Shown here piece by piece: positions 32,510 to 43,714 of a stretch of DNA of 64,000 bases. The stretch lies in NCBI GenBank assembly GCA_963556145.1, contig OY744473.1, positions 3,720,001 through 3,784,000 on the forward strand. The letters run 5' to 3'. Position numbers and translations under genes: made by a program. The DNA comes from Hygrocybe punicea. Its lineage: Eukaryota > Basidiomycota > Agaricomycetes > Agaricales > Hygrophoraceae. The notes under the pieces were generated by a model. That model made no database searches. It saw only the letters and a program-made list of their open reading frames with translations, and had not been told where the DNA came from. Numbering within the stretch: the first letter of the stretch is position 1; each line of letters begins with the position of its first letter.

Positions 32510-35500
32510 TTAATAGGACGGGCCCGGTTTCGAAGGATAAGCGGAGTGAAAGTCCGAAACGAGCTCAGTAGCATGTCCAAGTTCGGAGGCCAAGATCCAA
32601 GAAGTTTCTTCGTCAGTGCCTTCGTAGCCCTCCCAACGTACAAGGTACAGTAGCTTGCAAGCACGACAGCAGTTGTCGATCTTGGAATCGAGTATTTCGG
32701 AGATCTCAAACTCCGGTTCTCCGTCGACAATGACCGGAGGAGGCAGAGGTTGGACACGGTTAGGAATGGTATTCGGAGTCGCCGGTTCGAGCTGAGAGAC
32801 ATGATAGACTGGGTGAACAGAGCGGAGAGCCTCCGGAAGACGGAGGGTATATGAGTGAGTACCGGCCTTAGCAATAACTTCAAAAGGCCCCAAGTTCTTC
32901 TCAGAAAGTTTCTTGGAGGGTCTAGTAGTCCGGAAATGCTCAGCTTTGACGTAGATGGAATCCGAAACCTTGAAGTCCGGAGGCGGAGCGCACTTCAAGT
33001 CCGCGTAGTGTTGATAACGTTGTTGTGCCTCAGAGATGGTTTGTCGAAGTTGTTGATGTAACTCATCAAGGTCCACAGCGAATTTTCGTGCATGGGCGGA
33101 GGAGAGGTTGCACTCCGGGTGAACGGAAAGGTTAGGGTGGTAACCTTTATTGGCAAAGAAAGGGGAAACTCCGGTGGTGGCGTTTGGAGCGTTGTTGTAA
33201 GCAAATTCCGCAAGAGGAAGGAGGGACGACCAATTATCTTGCTGATAATTGCAATAAACGCGGAGATATTGCTCAAGGGTTTGATTGACGCGTTCTGTTT
33301 GGCCATCGCCTTCAGGATGATAACTGGAGGTAAAGTGGAGTTTCATGTCGAGGGCATTTCCGAGAGACCGGAAAAAATGGGAAACAAATTCCATGCCTCT
33401 ATCGGAGGTGACATGACTAGGAACTCCGTGCTTAGAAAAAACGTGAATAAGGAAAAGATGTGCGAGTTGGGGGGAAGTAATCGTATCGTAAGTTGGAATA
33501 AAGATCCCTTGCTTGGAAAGACGGTCAACCACAACTAGGATGGCCGTAAATCCTTCGGAGTCCAGAAGTTGTTCGATGAAATCCATGGAAATTGAATTCC
33601 ATGGTTTCTCCGGAATAGGGAGCTGCTTAAGCAATCCGTAAGGACAATGCCGAGGGGTCTTGGATCTCGCGCAGGTTGTGCAAGACTTGCAGTAATCACG
33701 GACAAAAGTCCGGAGTCCGGGCCAGGTGTATTCCCACCGGATGATTTCGAGAGTCTTGTTTTGCCCGAAGTGTCCTGCAGTAGGATGATCATGTTTGGAA
33801 CGCAAAATCCAGAGTCGTAGGTCATTGACATCGGGGACGTAGATACGATTATCGAGGCATAGAAAACCTAAATCATCGATAGACCATCGAGGATCTGGGC
33901 CGGAGGTGGTACGGGAAGCATGTCCAGAGGCGATAGGATCAACCTGTAGTCCGGAGATGATATCGGAGTGAAGGGAATCGACGTCTATGGTGAATCCGGC
34001 GCCAAGGACTACATCTTCGAGGGAAGTCGCTTGGAGGGACGAAGCCAATTGTTCCGGCCCAAAAACAGGGCGGAAATTGTGAGGATTGGCTTTGGCGTAG
34101 TCGCTATCTCCCCCTTTAGCGTAGACGTCCCAGCGTCGAGTAAGGGTATCGGGCTTAGTGCCAAGCTTGCCTGGGCGAAAGCGGATAACAAAGTTGAAGC
34201 GGGAAAGGAACTCCGACCAGCAGGCTTGACGGCGGGTAAGCAAGCGGACGGTGGAGAAGTACTCCAAATTCTTGTAATCGGTGATAACGTCGACCGGAGT
34301 AGCAGTACCTTCCAAATAATGCCGCCAGGCAGTGAAAGCGTCGAAGATGGCAAGGAGTTCCTTGTCATGGGTATCGTAGTTCAACTCCGAGTCCGAAAGG
34401 GTACGAGACCGGAAAGCAACCGGATGAATTTCACTGTCAGGATGGCGTACGGAGAGAATGGAAGCAACGGCGTAATTGGAAGCATCAGTCTCCACCAGAG
34501 TGTCAAACTCGGGTGACCAATGGGAAAGGATTGGAGCGGAAATGAAAGCGGATTTCAAGTCATTGAAGGCGGAACGACACTTACCATCGAAATTCCATTG
34601 TAACCCTTTACGAGTGAGCCGGGTAAGTGGAATAGTGATGGAGGAATAGTCCGGAATGAAACGCCGGTAAAATTTGGCGAATCCAAGGAAAGATTGAACA
34701 TCTTTGATCTTCCGGGGTTCCGGCCAATCCTGGATAGTTTGGACCTTGGCAGGATCCATAGAAATGCCTTGGGGGGAAAGAATGTAACCCAAGTATTCCA
34801 CTGTGTCAACGCCAAAAGAGCACTTCTCGGCGTTGGCATAGAGGCCGTGTTTCTGGAGTCGTCGGAGGACCTCGCGGACATGCTCTACATGATCAGCGGG
34901 GTCATCGGAATAGATAAGGATGTTGTCAAGGTAAACAATGACAGAGACGTCAAGGAGGTCGGAAAAAATATCGTTGACGAAGTGTTGGAAAGCTGCCGGG
35001 GCGTTAGTAAGACCTTCCGGAATTACCAACCATTCAAATGAGCCATAGCGAGTGCGGAAAGCTGTTTTCCACTCATCACCTTCGGCAATCCGGACTAAAT
35101 GGTAGGCGTGTTTAAGGTCGATTTTAGTGTAAATGCGCACAGTCCGGGGAGCGTCGAGAAGGTCCGCCGTAAGAGGGATAGGATAGCGGTCCTTCTTCGT
35201 GATACGATTGAGTCCTCGGAAATCTACGCAAAGTCGAAGACTTCCATTTTTCTTCCGAGAGAAAAGAATGGGAGCTCCGCAGGGAGAACGGGAGGAGCGG
35301 ATGAAACCCGCCCGGAGATTCTTGTCAAGGAATTCCCGAAGGGTCTCGAGCTCTAAGGGTGAAATAGAGTAAATTGGGCCAAAAGGAGGTTTTGCACCAT
35401 CCTCTAAATTAATCTTGAGGTCGTAAGGACGGTGTTCAGGGAGGTTCCAAGCCTTCATCTTGCTAAAGACGTCAGCGAATTCGTGATACTCTTCAGGGAT

Positions 35501-36230
35501 ATTGTGAAGGTCCACGGAGGGTTCGGAGGACTCCGGAGGGCCGTAGCTTGCAGAGCGACCGGTGGCGTCAGGTAATCGGACTTCCATATGGAAGACCTGA
35601 GTGCCGGGTACTTTGCAACCACGCAAAAAGGCTTGAGTGCTGACAAAGGAGATGTCAGGCTTCGAAGCGGATGGTGAAGGAGGTTCGGGCGGAGTAGACG
35701 GAGAGGACGGAGGGGACGGAGGTCGTACTGGAGGGTCCGGAAGTGGTGCCTCGCTAGGCACCGGAGTCGACAACAGAGGCACGGAATCAGAAGAACGGAA
35801 TTTAACGCTATGCTCGATCCAGTCAATCAACGGATTGTATTTGGCAAGCCAGCTATATCCAAGAACTGCGGAAACAGACGGATCCAACAGAGTGACCAAA
35901 AATTCTAAGATTAGAATTTCACCAGTAGAAAAATGGACAGAGATAGATACACATTTGTCGATGATTCCACCGGAGGAACCATCAAACAAGCGGAGGCGTT
36001 TCGGAGCAGTAGGAAAAATAGGAAGATTGTGAAGGGAACAAAATTCCGGGTCAATGAAACAATGCGTCGATCCACAATCCACAAGGGTAACGATAAGTGT
36101 AGAAGAATGATAAAGAGAAATCGTCAAGGAATCATTAGAAAGAGCGGATGCGTTGAGTTTTACTTCCGGTAGCGCACAGTCAGGTTCAACGCAGCCTACA
36201 TCCTGTGCCGGAGTATGCAGACTGCTCTCT
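32510..36230 (-). CDS. pol: Gypsy pol: protease, RT, RNase H, integrase, chromodomain
   Basis: The first Met of the frame is at 36127 (1205 residues), but the frame is open back to the gag stop. It probably continues gag by a -1 shift at the A5 run ggaaaaatag (about 36229-36238). Domains from that Met: aspartic protease with VDCGSTHCFID (16-26); reverse transcriptase about 235-420; RNase H with ETDAS and ITDYKNL; integrase with CX2C zinc region, SMDFIEQ, TSDRGMEF and GQTERVNQ (D, D, E); chromodomain about 1130-1200 (EFEISEIL, LYLVRWEGY). The RT catalytic box reads YLDN rather than YLDD (residue about 402, codon AAC at 34922-34924). That loses a metal ligand and should impair polymerisation, so the copy may be intact in frame but catalytically weak. 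Confidence 0.93.
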
Positions 36231-37218
36231 ATTTTTCCGGCTCCTCTAGAGAATCGGAACTAGAGACCGGAGGTGCGGAGGAAGTGGAGGCGGCGCGGGC
36301 GGCAACGTGAGTGGACGAATACTTGGCCTTGGTGCAATCCTTGGCCATGTGTCCAGCTCCCCCGCATATAATGCAGAGTTTATTGTCGATGCGGCGTTGA
36401 CATTCCGCGGGCTTGAGTTTACCATCCTTGCCTAGCTTATTGGCGTAGACAGGAGGGGTTTTCGGAGTGATGGAGGAGGTACTACCGGAGTTGGTAGTTT
36501 TGGCAGGGGACTTCTTCTCGGAAGCTTTTTCGGTCGAAGACTTGGCCTCGGAAGTAGAGGCTTTAGCAGAAGAGGATCCCGAAGCGCGGGAAATCTCCGC
36601 TTTCCATTCCCAATACCGGGCGTCAAGGAGTTGAGCCTTATCCTTCAGCACGTAGAGGTTCTTTGGTTTCTCGGATTGGGCAAGTTGATCTTTGAGGCGA
36701 TCCGGAAGTCCTCGGTAAAAAGAATGCCATAAGGCACCAATGTCCCAGCCAGTCTGCGTAGCGAGACAATTGAAGTTAACGATATACTTCGCAATTCGTT
36801 GGTTATCCTTCATTACAAGGTTTTCCAACTCGCTCTCGGCGCTACCTTTAGGGTCCAGAGGTCCGAAATTATTCTGCAACTCCGTGCAGAAATCTCCATA
36901 ATCGGACATGAAGTCCGGCGGATAGGTATCGATATCCGGGTTCTCCAAAAGGTAAGGCTCAAACCACGCAAGTGCGATCCCTTTGAGGTAGGAGAGGGCG
37001 AAGTTGACTTTGGCGCCGTCCATTTGGAAAGCGGTTGGTCGATCATTGAAGTTCAGTTGACACTGAACCAGGAAAGGGCGGAGTTTTGTCGGATCGGAGG
37101 CGTCAAACGTGTCCGGTTCTTGGACTTTGGTGCATTGCTTGTCGTCTCCTTTGTTTCGGAGAGTAGTGGCTAGAAGAGCGATGGCCTCAGCATTCGCGAT
37201 TAGGATTGCCCAGTCCAA
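36229..37218 (-). CDS. gag: Gypsy gag with CCHC zinc knuckle
   Basis: 329 residues from MDWAILIANAEAIALL. The central region (FDASDPTKLRPFLVQCQLNF to IGALWHSFYRGLPDRLK) is the retrotransposon gag capsid fold seen in fungal Ty3/gypsy elements. A Ser/Thr/Lys-rich linker precedes a CCHC knuckle (CIICGGAGHMAKDC), which binds the packaged RNA. It starts 219 bp inside the 5' LTR and ends TAG at 36229-36231. Pol is in the -1 frame at that point. Confidence 0.92.
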   Translation of the reverse strand: MDWAILIANAEAIALLATTLRNKGDDKQCTKVQEPDTFDASDPTKLRPFLVQCQLNFNDRPTAFQMDGAKVNFALSYLKGIALAWFEPYLLENPDIDTYPPDFMSDYGDFCTELQNNFGPLDPKGSAESELENLVMKDNQRIAKYIVNFNCLATQTGWDIGALWHSFYRGLPDRLKDQLAQSEKPKNLYVLKDKAQLLDARYWEWKAEISRASGSSSAKASTSEAKSSTEKASEKKSPAKTTNSGSTSSITPKTPPVYANKLGKDGKLKPAECQRRIDNKLCIICGGAGHMAKDCTKAKYSSTHVAARAASTSSAPPVSSSDSLEEPEK

Positions 37219-37436
37219 GAGGATTGTTCTCTTCGAAGACTGGGCGTGGAAACGGTTCGTGTCTCGGAGTGTGAGTTTCTTCTAACGGAGAGACCGGGGT
37301 TATCGTTGGGCGTTGGGATGAGGAGTTTGCCGGTTGAGTAAGTCAATAACGTGTGGGGGTTCTTTGTTGGGAGAAGCCTTGGAAAGACATGATCAAATGT
37401 AAAGGGAATACGACTCAAGAGTTGTTCAGAAAATAC

Positions 37437-37982
37437 TGTTAGAGGCGTGCAACTCCGGAAGGATCGGAGTTCTTCGGAGGAGCGGAGACGTCAACTCTTG
37501 AAGTAGGTTCACTACTTCCTCAAGTCGTATTGAGAAGACGTGGACGGAGCGGAGTTAGTCCGGAGTTCCGGACTAAGTACTAAGATAATTAATGAGCTTA
37601 AGGGAAAGCCTTAAGTTTGAGAGTGGGTAAGAAATAAGGAACTCAAGTTGATTTTCTGAACGGAGTTACAGGACATTGTAGTTCTATTTTATATACTTGG
37701 TAAACTAATTGTCATGTCCTTGGAGACGTGAAGACAATATGAACTCCGGAAAGAGGACCGGAGTTCGGAAGAAAATAAAAGGGATAAAAGGTTGCTATGT
37801 ACGGTGACAAGTAAACAAAGGGGAGGAAGAGAAAAGGAGGTCGGAGTAAACGGAGATGGGGAAGAATAGTAATTAACAAGAGAAGAACAATAACGTACGC
37901 GAGAAGATAAGATAAGATGGGTCGGCGGAAAAGTCCGGAGCGGAGTTCGTCGGAATCCGGCGGAGCTGCATGGGATATGACA
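37437..37982 (-). repeat. 5' LTR of the gypsy element
   Basis: 546 bp bounded by TG/CA, 93-97% like the 3' LTR apart from the SINE insertion (estimated by eye). It is closest to the solo LTR at 43169-43714, with which it recombined according to the target-site evidence. An AT-rich ttttatatactt lies mid-LTR. Confidence 0.95.
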
Positions 37983-39003
37983 CCGTCGCACCCAGTGAAC
38001 CCGTTTACGAACCCGCCGCACCCGCTTACGAACCCGACGCACCGCTTCACTCATTCCCCACGCACCCGACTCATCCGCTCACGCACCCGCATTCCACCCG
38101 TTGACATCGCTCTCCGCTTTCCATGACCCACCGTTTCTGCCACCGTTTCAACCCAGACACAACGTTCCCTGTCTCGGCTTCGATTCCCAACCCACCCGAC
38201 TTTATATTTCAGTTCCATGGGGGAGAATGCTTCCCCACGGGTCCAAGCCGGTGCTGAACCGCCTAGTATGAGGCTGATATCACAGCCGTTGATTATTGCC
38301 CCCATATTAGTATTGACATATCGAACCTCCGTCATCGTCCATCGAACCTCCGTTGTCGTCATATCGTATCGAACCTCCGCCGTCGTCATATCATGTTCAC
38401 CGTCGTCATCGTATTTCTATGCCCATGTCACCAAGCCTTTCCGCAGCCTATGCCACCGTTTCCGCCACCCGTTGACACAGCCACCGAAGCGGCCGACCCT
38501 AACCCGACCCGACTACAACCGTTTTTGTCATCCAGTTTCGCTTTATGTCGTTTCCGCTTATGCCCTACAAGTTTCCGCTCATGCCTTTGTTATTTCTGTC
38601 ACCCACCCTCGATCCCATTTCACGTTTTGATCTTACCCTGTAACCTTCCTTTCCGATCACCAACATTTATTCCCTTTTATCTATTTTGCATTTCCGCTGC
38701 ATATTTGTCCCACCCTTGTAGCTTTCCGCTGCTTCCTTCATTTCCGCTTGGTTATATTGTCACTATAGTTTCTTTTCTATGTATTTGCGGACACGGGCAT
38801 CACCTGCCTTTGTTCTCCGCCCTCCGACTCTCCACCATGTTCCACTAGTCACCACCCACTCTCCCCCTTCGCATTGTCCACAACCTGCCTCGTCCCGTCG
38901 AACCCAATTCCACGACCACCACGTCGGCCTCATCTCACGCATCCAAGTCCCGAGTCCACGTAGTATCGACCAGGGATGGTCTTTATTTAAAGTACCCAGG
39001 AGA
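37983..39003. mobile_element. Displaced internal segment of the TGTAGA LTR element
   Basis: About 1 kb of unique sequence lies between the gypsy 5' LTR and the LTR at 39004. It is rich in cccgcacccgcttacg and fragments of S/P/R-rich frames, and nothing resembles gag or pol. In the pre-inversion arrangement it is contiguous with 43720-46896 and forms one internal region of about 4.2 kb. Confidence 0.55.
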
Positions 39004-39910
39004 TGTAGAGGGTCGACGTCCCTCTGAGTCCGTATCATTGATATATCACGAATCCGGACCAACCTGATGCCGCCATTCGACTTGCATTCGAACCCAACGT
39101 AACCCGACGTAACGTGACGTGACGTGACGTGACGTGACCCGACGTGACCGACGTAACCCGACACATGCCGCTTTGTGACGGCCGCTTTTGGGCTAAATCC
39201 GGCAGCCTCAAACGCCTCAGAGTTCCAATTCCAGGAGATGGATCTCTTCGGACTCAATCCCCGACTTCGGATTTACCTTAATTATGCATCCCCTCATCTT
39301 TTCGGAGATATGTAGGACTTTCTAGATCTTTTCCTTGCACATTCATTTTCCCCTCCATTTCCTGTCTTCGTTGCTTTGCAACCCCCCTTTTCCATATCCC
39401 CATTCCAACCTTTCTTTGTAGCTTACCATTGGCCGAAGTAGACATGTCCGAAAGTAGATTACTGTTTCCTGTACTATAAAAATGGTCCCTGACGACCGTA
39501 CAAAATAACATACCCTTAGTCCCCATTCCCCTTTAGTCAGAATCGTCTTTTAATCCCTTCAAATGCTCGTCCATGTAGATCCTTAGCTTTTTATAGTCCA
39601 CTTCGTCGTCTTTATCATTGTTCCCATATATTCGTTCATCGTTTCCAACCCGACCCGACCCGACCCGCCGTACCCGACATCGTCGGCATCGTCGGGTTCT
39701 TTATTATTTGTCCGTTTTTACTCCGTTCATCACAGGATTCGTCGTTATTAGTCCAGTTTTACGCGGCAGCTTTACTTTTACTAACATTCCCTTCCTTTTA
39801 CTACTATTCCTGACACTGACTTATCCAGTCACTTCTACGCTGACACCCTCTGGTTAGGATCTTTATTTCTTCTTATATAGTTCCGAAGCCACCAAGAACC
39901 CGCATCTACA
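39004..39910 (+). repeat. 0.9-kb LTR (TGTAGA...TCTACA), inverted copy 1
   Basis: It is nearly identical to the reverse complement of 46897-47788. It begins TGTAGAGGGTCGACG, contains gacgtgacgtgacgtg-type micro-repeats (39110-39155) that are shorter in the partner, and ends CGCATCTACA. TG/CA boundaries, about 900-bp length and the 4-bp duplication recovered after undoing the inversion (complement of gcgt at 39911-39914 equals acgc at 47789-47792) identify it as an LTR. Confidence 0.75.
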
Positions 39911-40430
39911 GCGTCTTGTGCACCTTGATATTGTGAATATAACCATCGAGGTGCGAGACGGTTTCGTATTCGTCTTGTGAAATCGTAACGTTGATGAATG
40001 CAAGATCATTGGTTGCGGCGGCTTTACTCGTAATACGGGTGGTGGGATCAAGAACAAAGATTATGTTGAAAACGGGATCGGTCCTGACGGACTGTGTAAT
40101 CGTGCTCATGGCTGCATCCTCCATCTCTACATCGGAAGTGGGATCTGGTGTATTGGACGCCATCGATGGCAACAACGCGAGTTCCTCTTCAGTAGCATTT
40201 CAAACACCCATGGAATTTTCTGCGCCCTTCCATCCAATACAGCTGGATAGAGGACAGGTACTGGATGCGATGCAATTTGGATGCTTGCTGGCGGATCCAC
40301 AATGGTGCCGACAGGAACTTCCTTCCTTTTTCCAAAGGAGAGTTTGCGTCTGGATTGAGAGGCAGTTTCGTCCTGGACAGATGTGGCAGCACACTTCGTA
40401 GCCAACTTCCTTGCGTGATTTGGGCATATT
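39911..40430 (-). pseudogene. Orphan gene interrupted by the TGTAGA LTR element
   Basis: Minus-strand frames beginning near MPKSRKEV (40427) shift to RRKLSFGKRKEVPVG and IPWVFEML, then to TSDVEMEDAAMSTITQ, and end ISQDEYETVSHLDGYIHNIKVHKT at the LTR junction. At least two frame changes occur, either introns I cannot place or damage. In the pre-inversion order this end abuts 47789, where coding-like sequence resumes (VYVAMRMHHWRCDEPNGA). I do not recognise the family. Confidence 0.45.
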
Positions 40431-40710
40431 GAAAGTCTAACAGATCAGATTATGTTAGTTTGTAAATTCAACGGGGTCCAAAATGGTACTGTGATATACC
40501 AGTATGTGTTCTATAACTCGGGATGTGTGGTGAGATGCTGAGTGTGAAGGAGAAGAAGAGTTAATCAAGTTTGGATAATCCTTTTGACTATCAATGATAT
40601 CGGATTCATGTCAGGTGACAACGACAACAATGATGCTCCCCTGGTTTGATCGGCAAGGTTTTCGTTGTGCACCCATATTTGTCTTTAGAATGAATAACAA
40701 TATAACGACC

Positions 40711-41080
40711 TGCCGAACACGTGTTGAACAGGCCGAACACTGTTCGGCAAGTGTTCGGTTAGTCATATGCATCTTGATGCGTTAATCAATGTCCGTATGG
40801 CTTGTCGAACACTTGTCGAACAGTGTTCGGCCTGTTCGACAAGTGTTCGACAAGCCATTGCTACGTTAATATATATTACACTTAATTTATTAACAAAGCA
40901 ATGACTTGTCGAACACTTGTCGAACAGTGTTCGGCCTGTTCGACAAGTGTTCGACAAGCCATTGCTACGTTAATATATATTACACTTAATTTATTAACAA
41001 AGCAATGGCTGGTCGAACACTTGTCGAACAGTGTTCGGCCTGTTCGACAAGTGTTCGACAAGTGTTCGACAATTCATATC
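40711..41080. repeat. 104-bp satellite built around a GTTCGACAAG palindrome
   Basis: At least two full units and a partial one repeat with a 104-bp period. Each has cttgtcgaacacttgtcgaa, cagtgttcggcctg and the inverted complement, forming a hairpin of about 55 bp, followed by a constant AT-rich spacer (gctacgttaatatatattac). A diverged palindrome with the same words starts at 40711. It lies about 350 bp upstream of the hyp-A copy 2 start. Confidence 0.75.
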
Positions 41081-41432
41081 TATGTTAATCATCATACCAT
41101 TATATATATTAGCATCAAGCTTGTTCGGCCTCTTCGTCGTGTAATAAGTTAAGAATATATATTTGTATAGCTACATGACAAATAGCGCTTATCCACATTT
41201 TAAGGATGTATTACGGCAAAACTTGAGAATCAAGTACACCATGTTTGGTTGTATGTTATTTGTACACCGCGTGTCCGATCAATGTATGCAATGCCAAACA
41301 TGTGTTGTTGACAGGTCATCTGACTTGGCCAGTTCCCTCATAGGCCAGGGCATCGACCCTGACATCCAACATTTTCCGTTCCCCTCATTTCTACCCTCAG
41401 ACGCCCACCAAAAATGTTCCACTACATCTACC

Positions 41433-43130
41433 ATGTCCTTGCCCGTCGTCAAAACCTCGACTCCTGCTGTCAATCCCGCGGCTTTCAAATACTGGCCTGA
41501 TGCGCCGCCCAAAAAGCTGCAGGAGCTGCATCGCATTTTCCAAATCCAGTACATGGTCCCGCCCAAGATTCCGGCACCCAACAAGGATTCCGGCACCGTC
41601 CCCATCTTTTCTCATAACCTATATGTACTGAAGACTCACCCCCACGATGCCACTGCCCGAGGCGAGTTATGGCGCGAAATGCCCGAACGATACGAGGAAC
41701 CGCTCCATCGCTTAATTTATCAAATGGATATGTACATCTACGCGACAGCAGCCATCGCATACAACAAGGCACCCAACTACTCGCCGGACTATGTCAAAAA
41801 CGATAAGGAAGGGACCGATTCACTCCGGGATTACCTCAAGTATACCGACACCGTCATGGACGAAATTTGGGCAGAGGTTTTGGTCGCAAAACGGGCCAAC
41901 GAGGTCACCCATGACTGGCGAAGCAAGATCTTCGACGATTGGCTCCTCAAAGAGTTTTATGTCGGCAAGCACTCTCCATCCGCTTTGATTCAACATGGCG
42001 CCGTGAACACCGAGATCAAGCCCGAGGACCTAGGTGAGTAGATATATGCATTTCTGGCCAAATGAAATCTCACGTCTGGCATCATAGATTGGGCAAAATA
42101 CGACGAATCCGTGCCAGCATGGCACAGCGGAACCTCTGCAAATTGGTTGTTTGGTGGGCTGCCAGATGCCACAAAGCTCGAAATCATCGGTCAGGTTATT
42201 GCATGGTGTAAAGGACATAGCTTCCTCGTCGATGCCGATGTGGCGGAGGACGATGAAGGTGTGATCTAGAATTACATGTGTGAATGTGCTAATAATATAA
42301 TACATTTGTAGAAGAGCCGGTTCCCCAAGGCAAGGGCAAGGGCAAAGCGAAGTCAAAATCAGCCGGAACACAGAAGGTATCTTCCGCTGGTTTGTAAACG
42401 TTTTCACCCATATCAGTGGATAGATGTATTGAATATTCAGGTGACGCAGGTGGCACAGACAATTCATCCGAGAAGGATAAAAAGAAGCCCAAGCCCAAGC
42501 CCAAGCCCAAGCCCAAGCCCAGTAAGTAGTGTCATTGTCTGTGATCATCACACACGGTAACTCCTCATCATCACAGAACGCACCGTGAAGTCCAAACCCG
42601 ATGACGACGCTGAGGGTGAGTTATTAAATTCTAAATATCAAGATTATAACGCAAATTATTCATTCATGCATAGACGATATCAAGATGGAGGAGGACATAG
42701 CCCCGGTAAAGAAGAAACGATCCAAGGCTCAAATGCGTACGTTACTCACTTTGCTCTGAATAATGCACTGACATGTCGCAGTCACTGTCGAAATTGGGCC
42801 GTCGTGCAGATCCAAGAAATCGGAATCCGAAAAATTGACAGTGGAAGTTAAACCACCCATCTCCTCCAAGGCGGATGATGTGCCACTGGAATCCCCGAAG
42901 TTCGACGCTGTAGGAATGGAGTGGGAGGGGTTGTTGGATGTTGATCGCGATGTAGTCATGCACAATGACAATGGACCTCCCGAACCGAAACAAGAGTCTC
43001 TCAGCAGTGATCATGAGGACGGCAAGATAGCAAAGAGGAGGAAGCTGGATCTGGCATCGGAGCAAGCGGGCATTATTGCAGAAACGCTCCAGCCAGTGAA
43101 GCCTCCGAAGAAGTCTCCGACTCCGGGTAT
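41433..43130 (+). CDS. Orphan gene hyp-A, copy 2, lacking its last exon
   Basis: Start MSLPVVKTSTPAVNPAAF at 41433. Exon 1 is 41433-42033 with no internal stop; exon 2 is 42088-42258, exon 3 is 42312-42389 and exon 4 is 42441-42521. Further exons run to the GTATGT donor near 43124. The protein matches copy 1 through KYWPDAPPKKLQEL, GELWREMPERYEEP, WLFGGLPDATKLEI, a PK repeat, and EWEGLLDVDRDVVMHND. After the PPKKSPTPG donor the intron runs into a solo LTR at 43169 and the last exon is missing here. It is found at 30622-30808 in inverted orientation. Exons otherwise look intact, so the gene was probably functional until the inversion. Function unknown. Confidence 0.7.
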
Positions 43131-43168
43131 GTACATCACACTTTATATAGATTTCACATCTGATCATG

Positions 43169-43714
43169 TGTCATATCCCATGCAGCTCCGCCAGATTCCG
43201 ACGAACTCCGCTCCGGACTTTTCCGCCGACCCATCTTATCTTATCTTCTCGCGTACGTTATTGTTCTTCTCTTGTTAATTACTATTCTTCCCCATCTCCG
43301 TTTACTCCGACCTCCTTTTCTCTTCCTCCCCTTTGTTTACTTGTCACCGTACATAGCAACCTTTTATCCCTTTTATTTTCTTCCGAACTCCGGTCCTCTT
43401 TCCGGAGTTCATATTGTCTTCACGTCTCCAAGGACATGACAATTAGTTTACCAAGTATATAAACTAGAACTACAATGTCCTGTAACTCCGTTCAGAAAAT
43501 CAACTTGAGTTCCTTATTTCTTACCCACTCTCAAACTTAAGGCTTTCCCTTAAGCTCATTAATTATCTTAGTACTTAGTCTGGAACTCCGGACTAACTCC
43601 GCTCCGTCCACGTCTTCTCAATACGACTTAAGGAAGTAGTGAACCTACTTCAAGAGTTGACGTCTCCGCTCCTCCGAAGAACTCCGATCCTTCCGGAGTT
43701 GCATGCCTCTAACA
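43169..43714 (+). repeat. Solo LTR of the gypsy family
   Basis: 546 bp, TGTCATATCC to CTCTAACA, the same length as and nearly identical to the 5' LTR at 37437-37982 but in opposite orientation. Flanking pentamers are tcatg (left) and gacgg (right). Each matches, as its reverse complement, the flank of the other LTR locus (catga at 30821-30825, ccgtc at 37983-37987), the signature of a recombination between the two. Confidence 0.95.

Larger units (their letters stand above)
30826..37982 (-). mobile_element. Full-length Ty3/gypsy chromovirus
   Basis: Two LTRs bounded by TG...CA (30826-31523 and 37437-37982) enclose gag (36229-37218) and pol (32510-36230), both on the minus strand, plus a spliced antisense gene (31646-32503). 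A purine tract aagggggag lies just upstream of the 3' LTR (plus-strand 31526-31538). No tRNA-type primer site is obvious after the 5' LTR. Flanking pentamers catga (left) and ccgtc (right) do not match, which the inversion described in the findings explains. It sits in the last intron of a hyp-A copy, in the same orientation as that gene. Confidence 0.95.

Noticed and set aside
33968..34516. Plus-strand frames opposite pol
   Set aside because: Antisense shadows of RT and RNase H; unlike 31646-32503 they have no coding-like motifs and overlap catalytic sequence.
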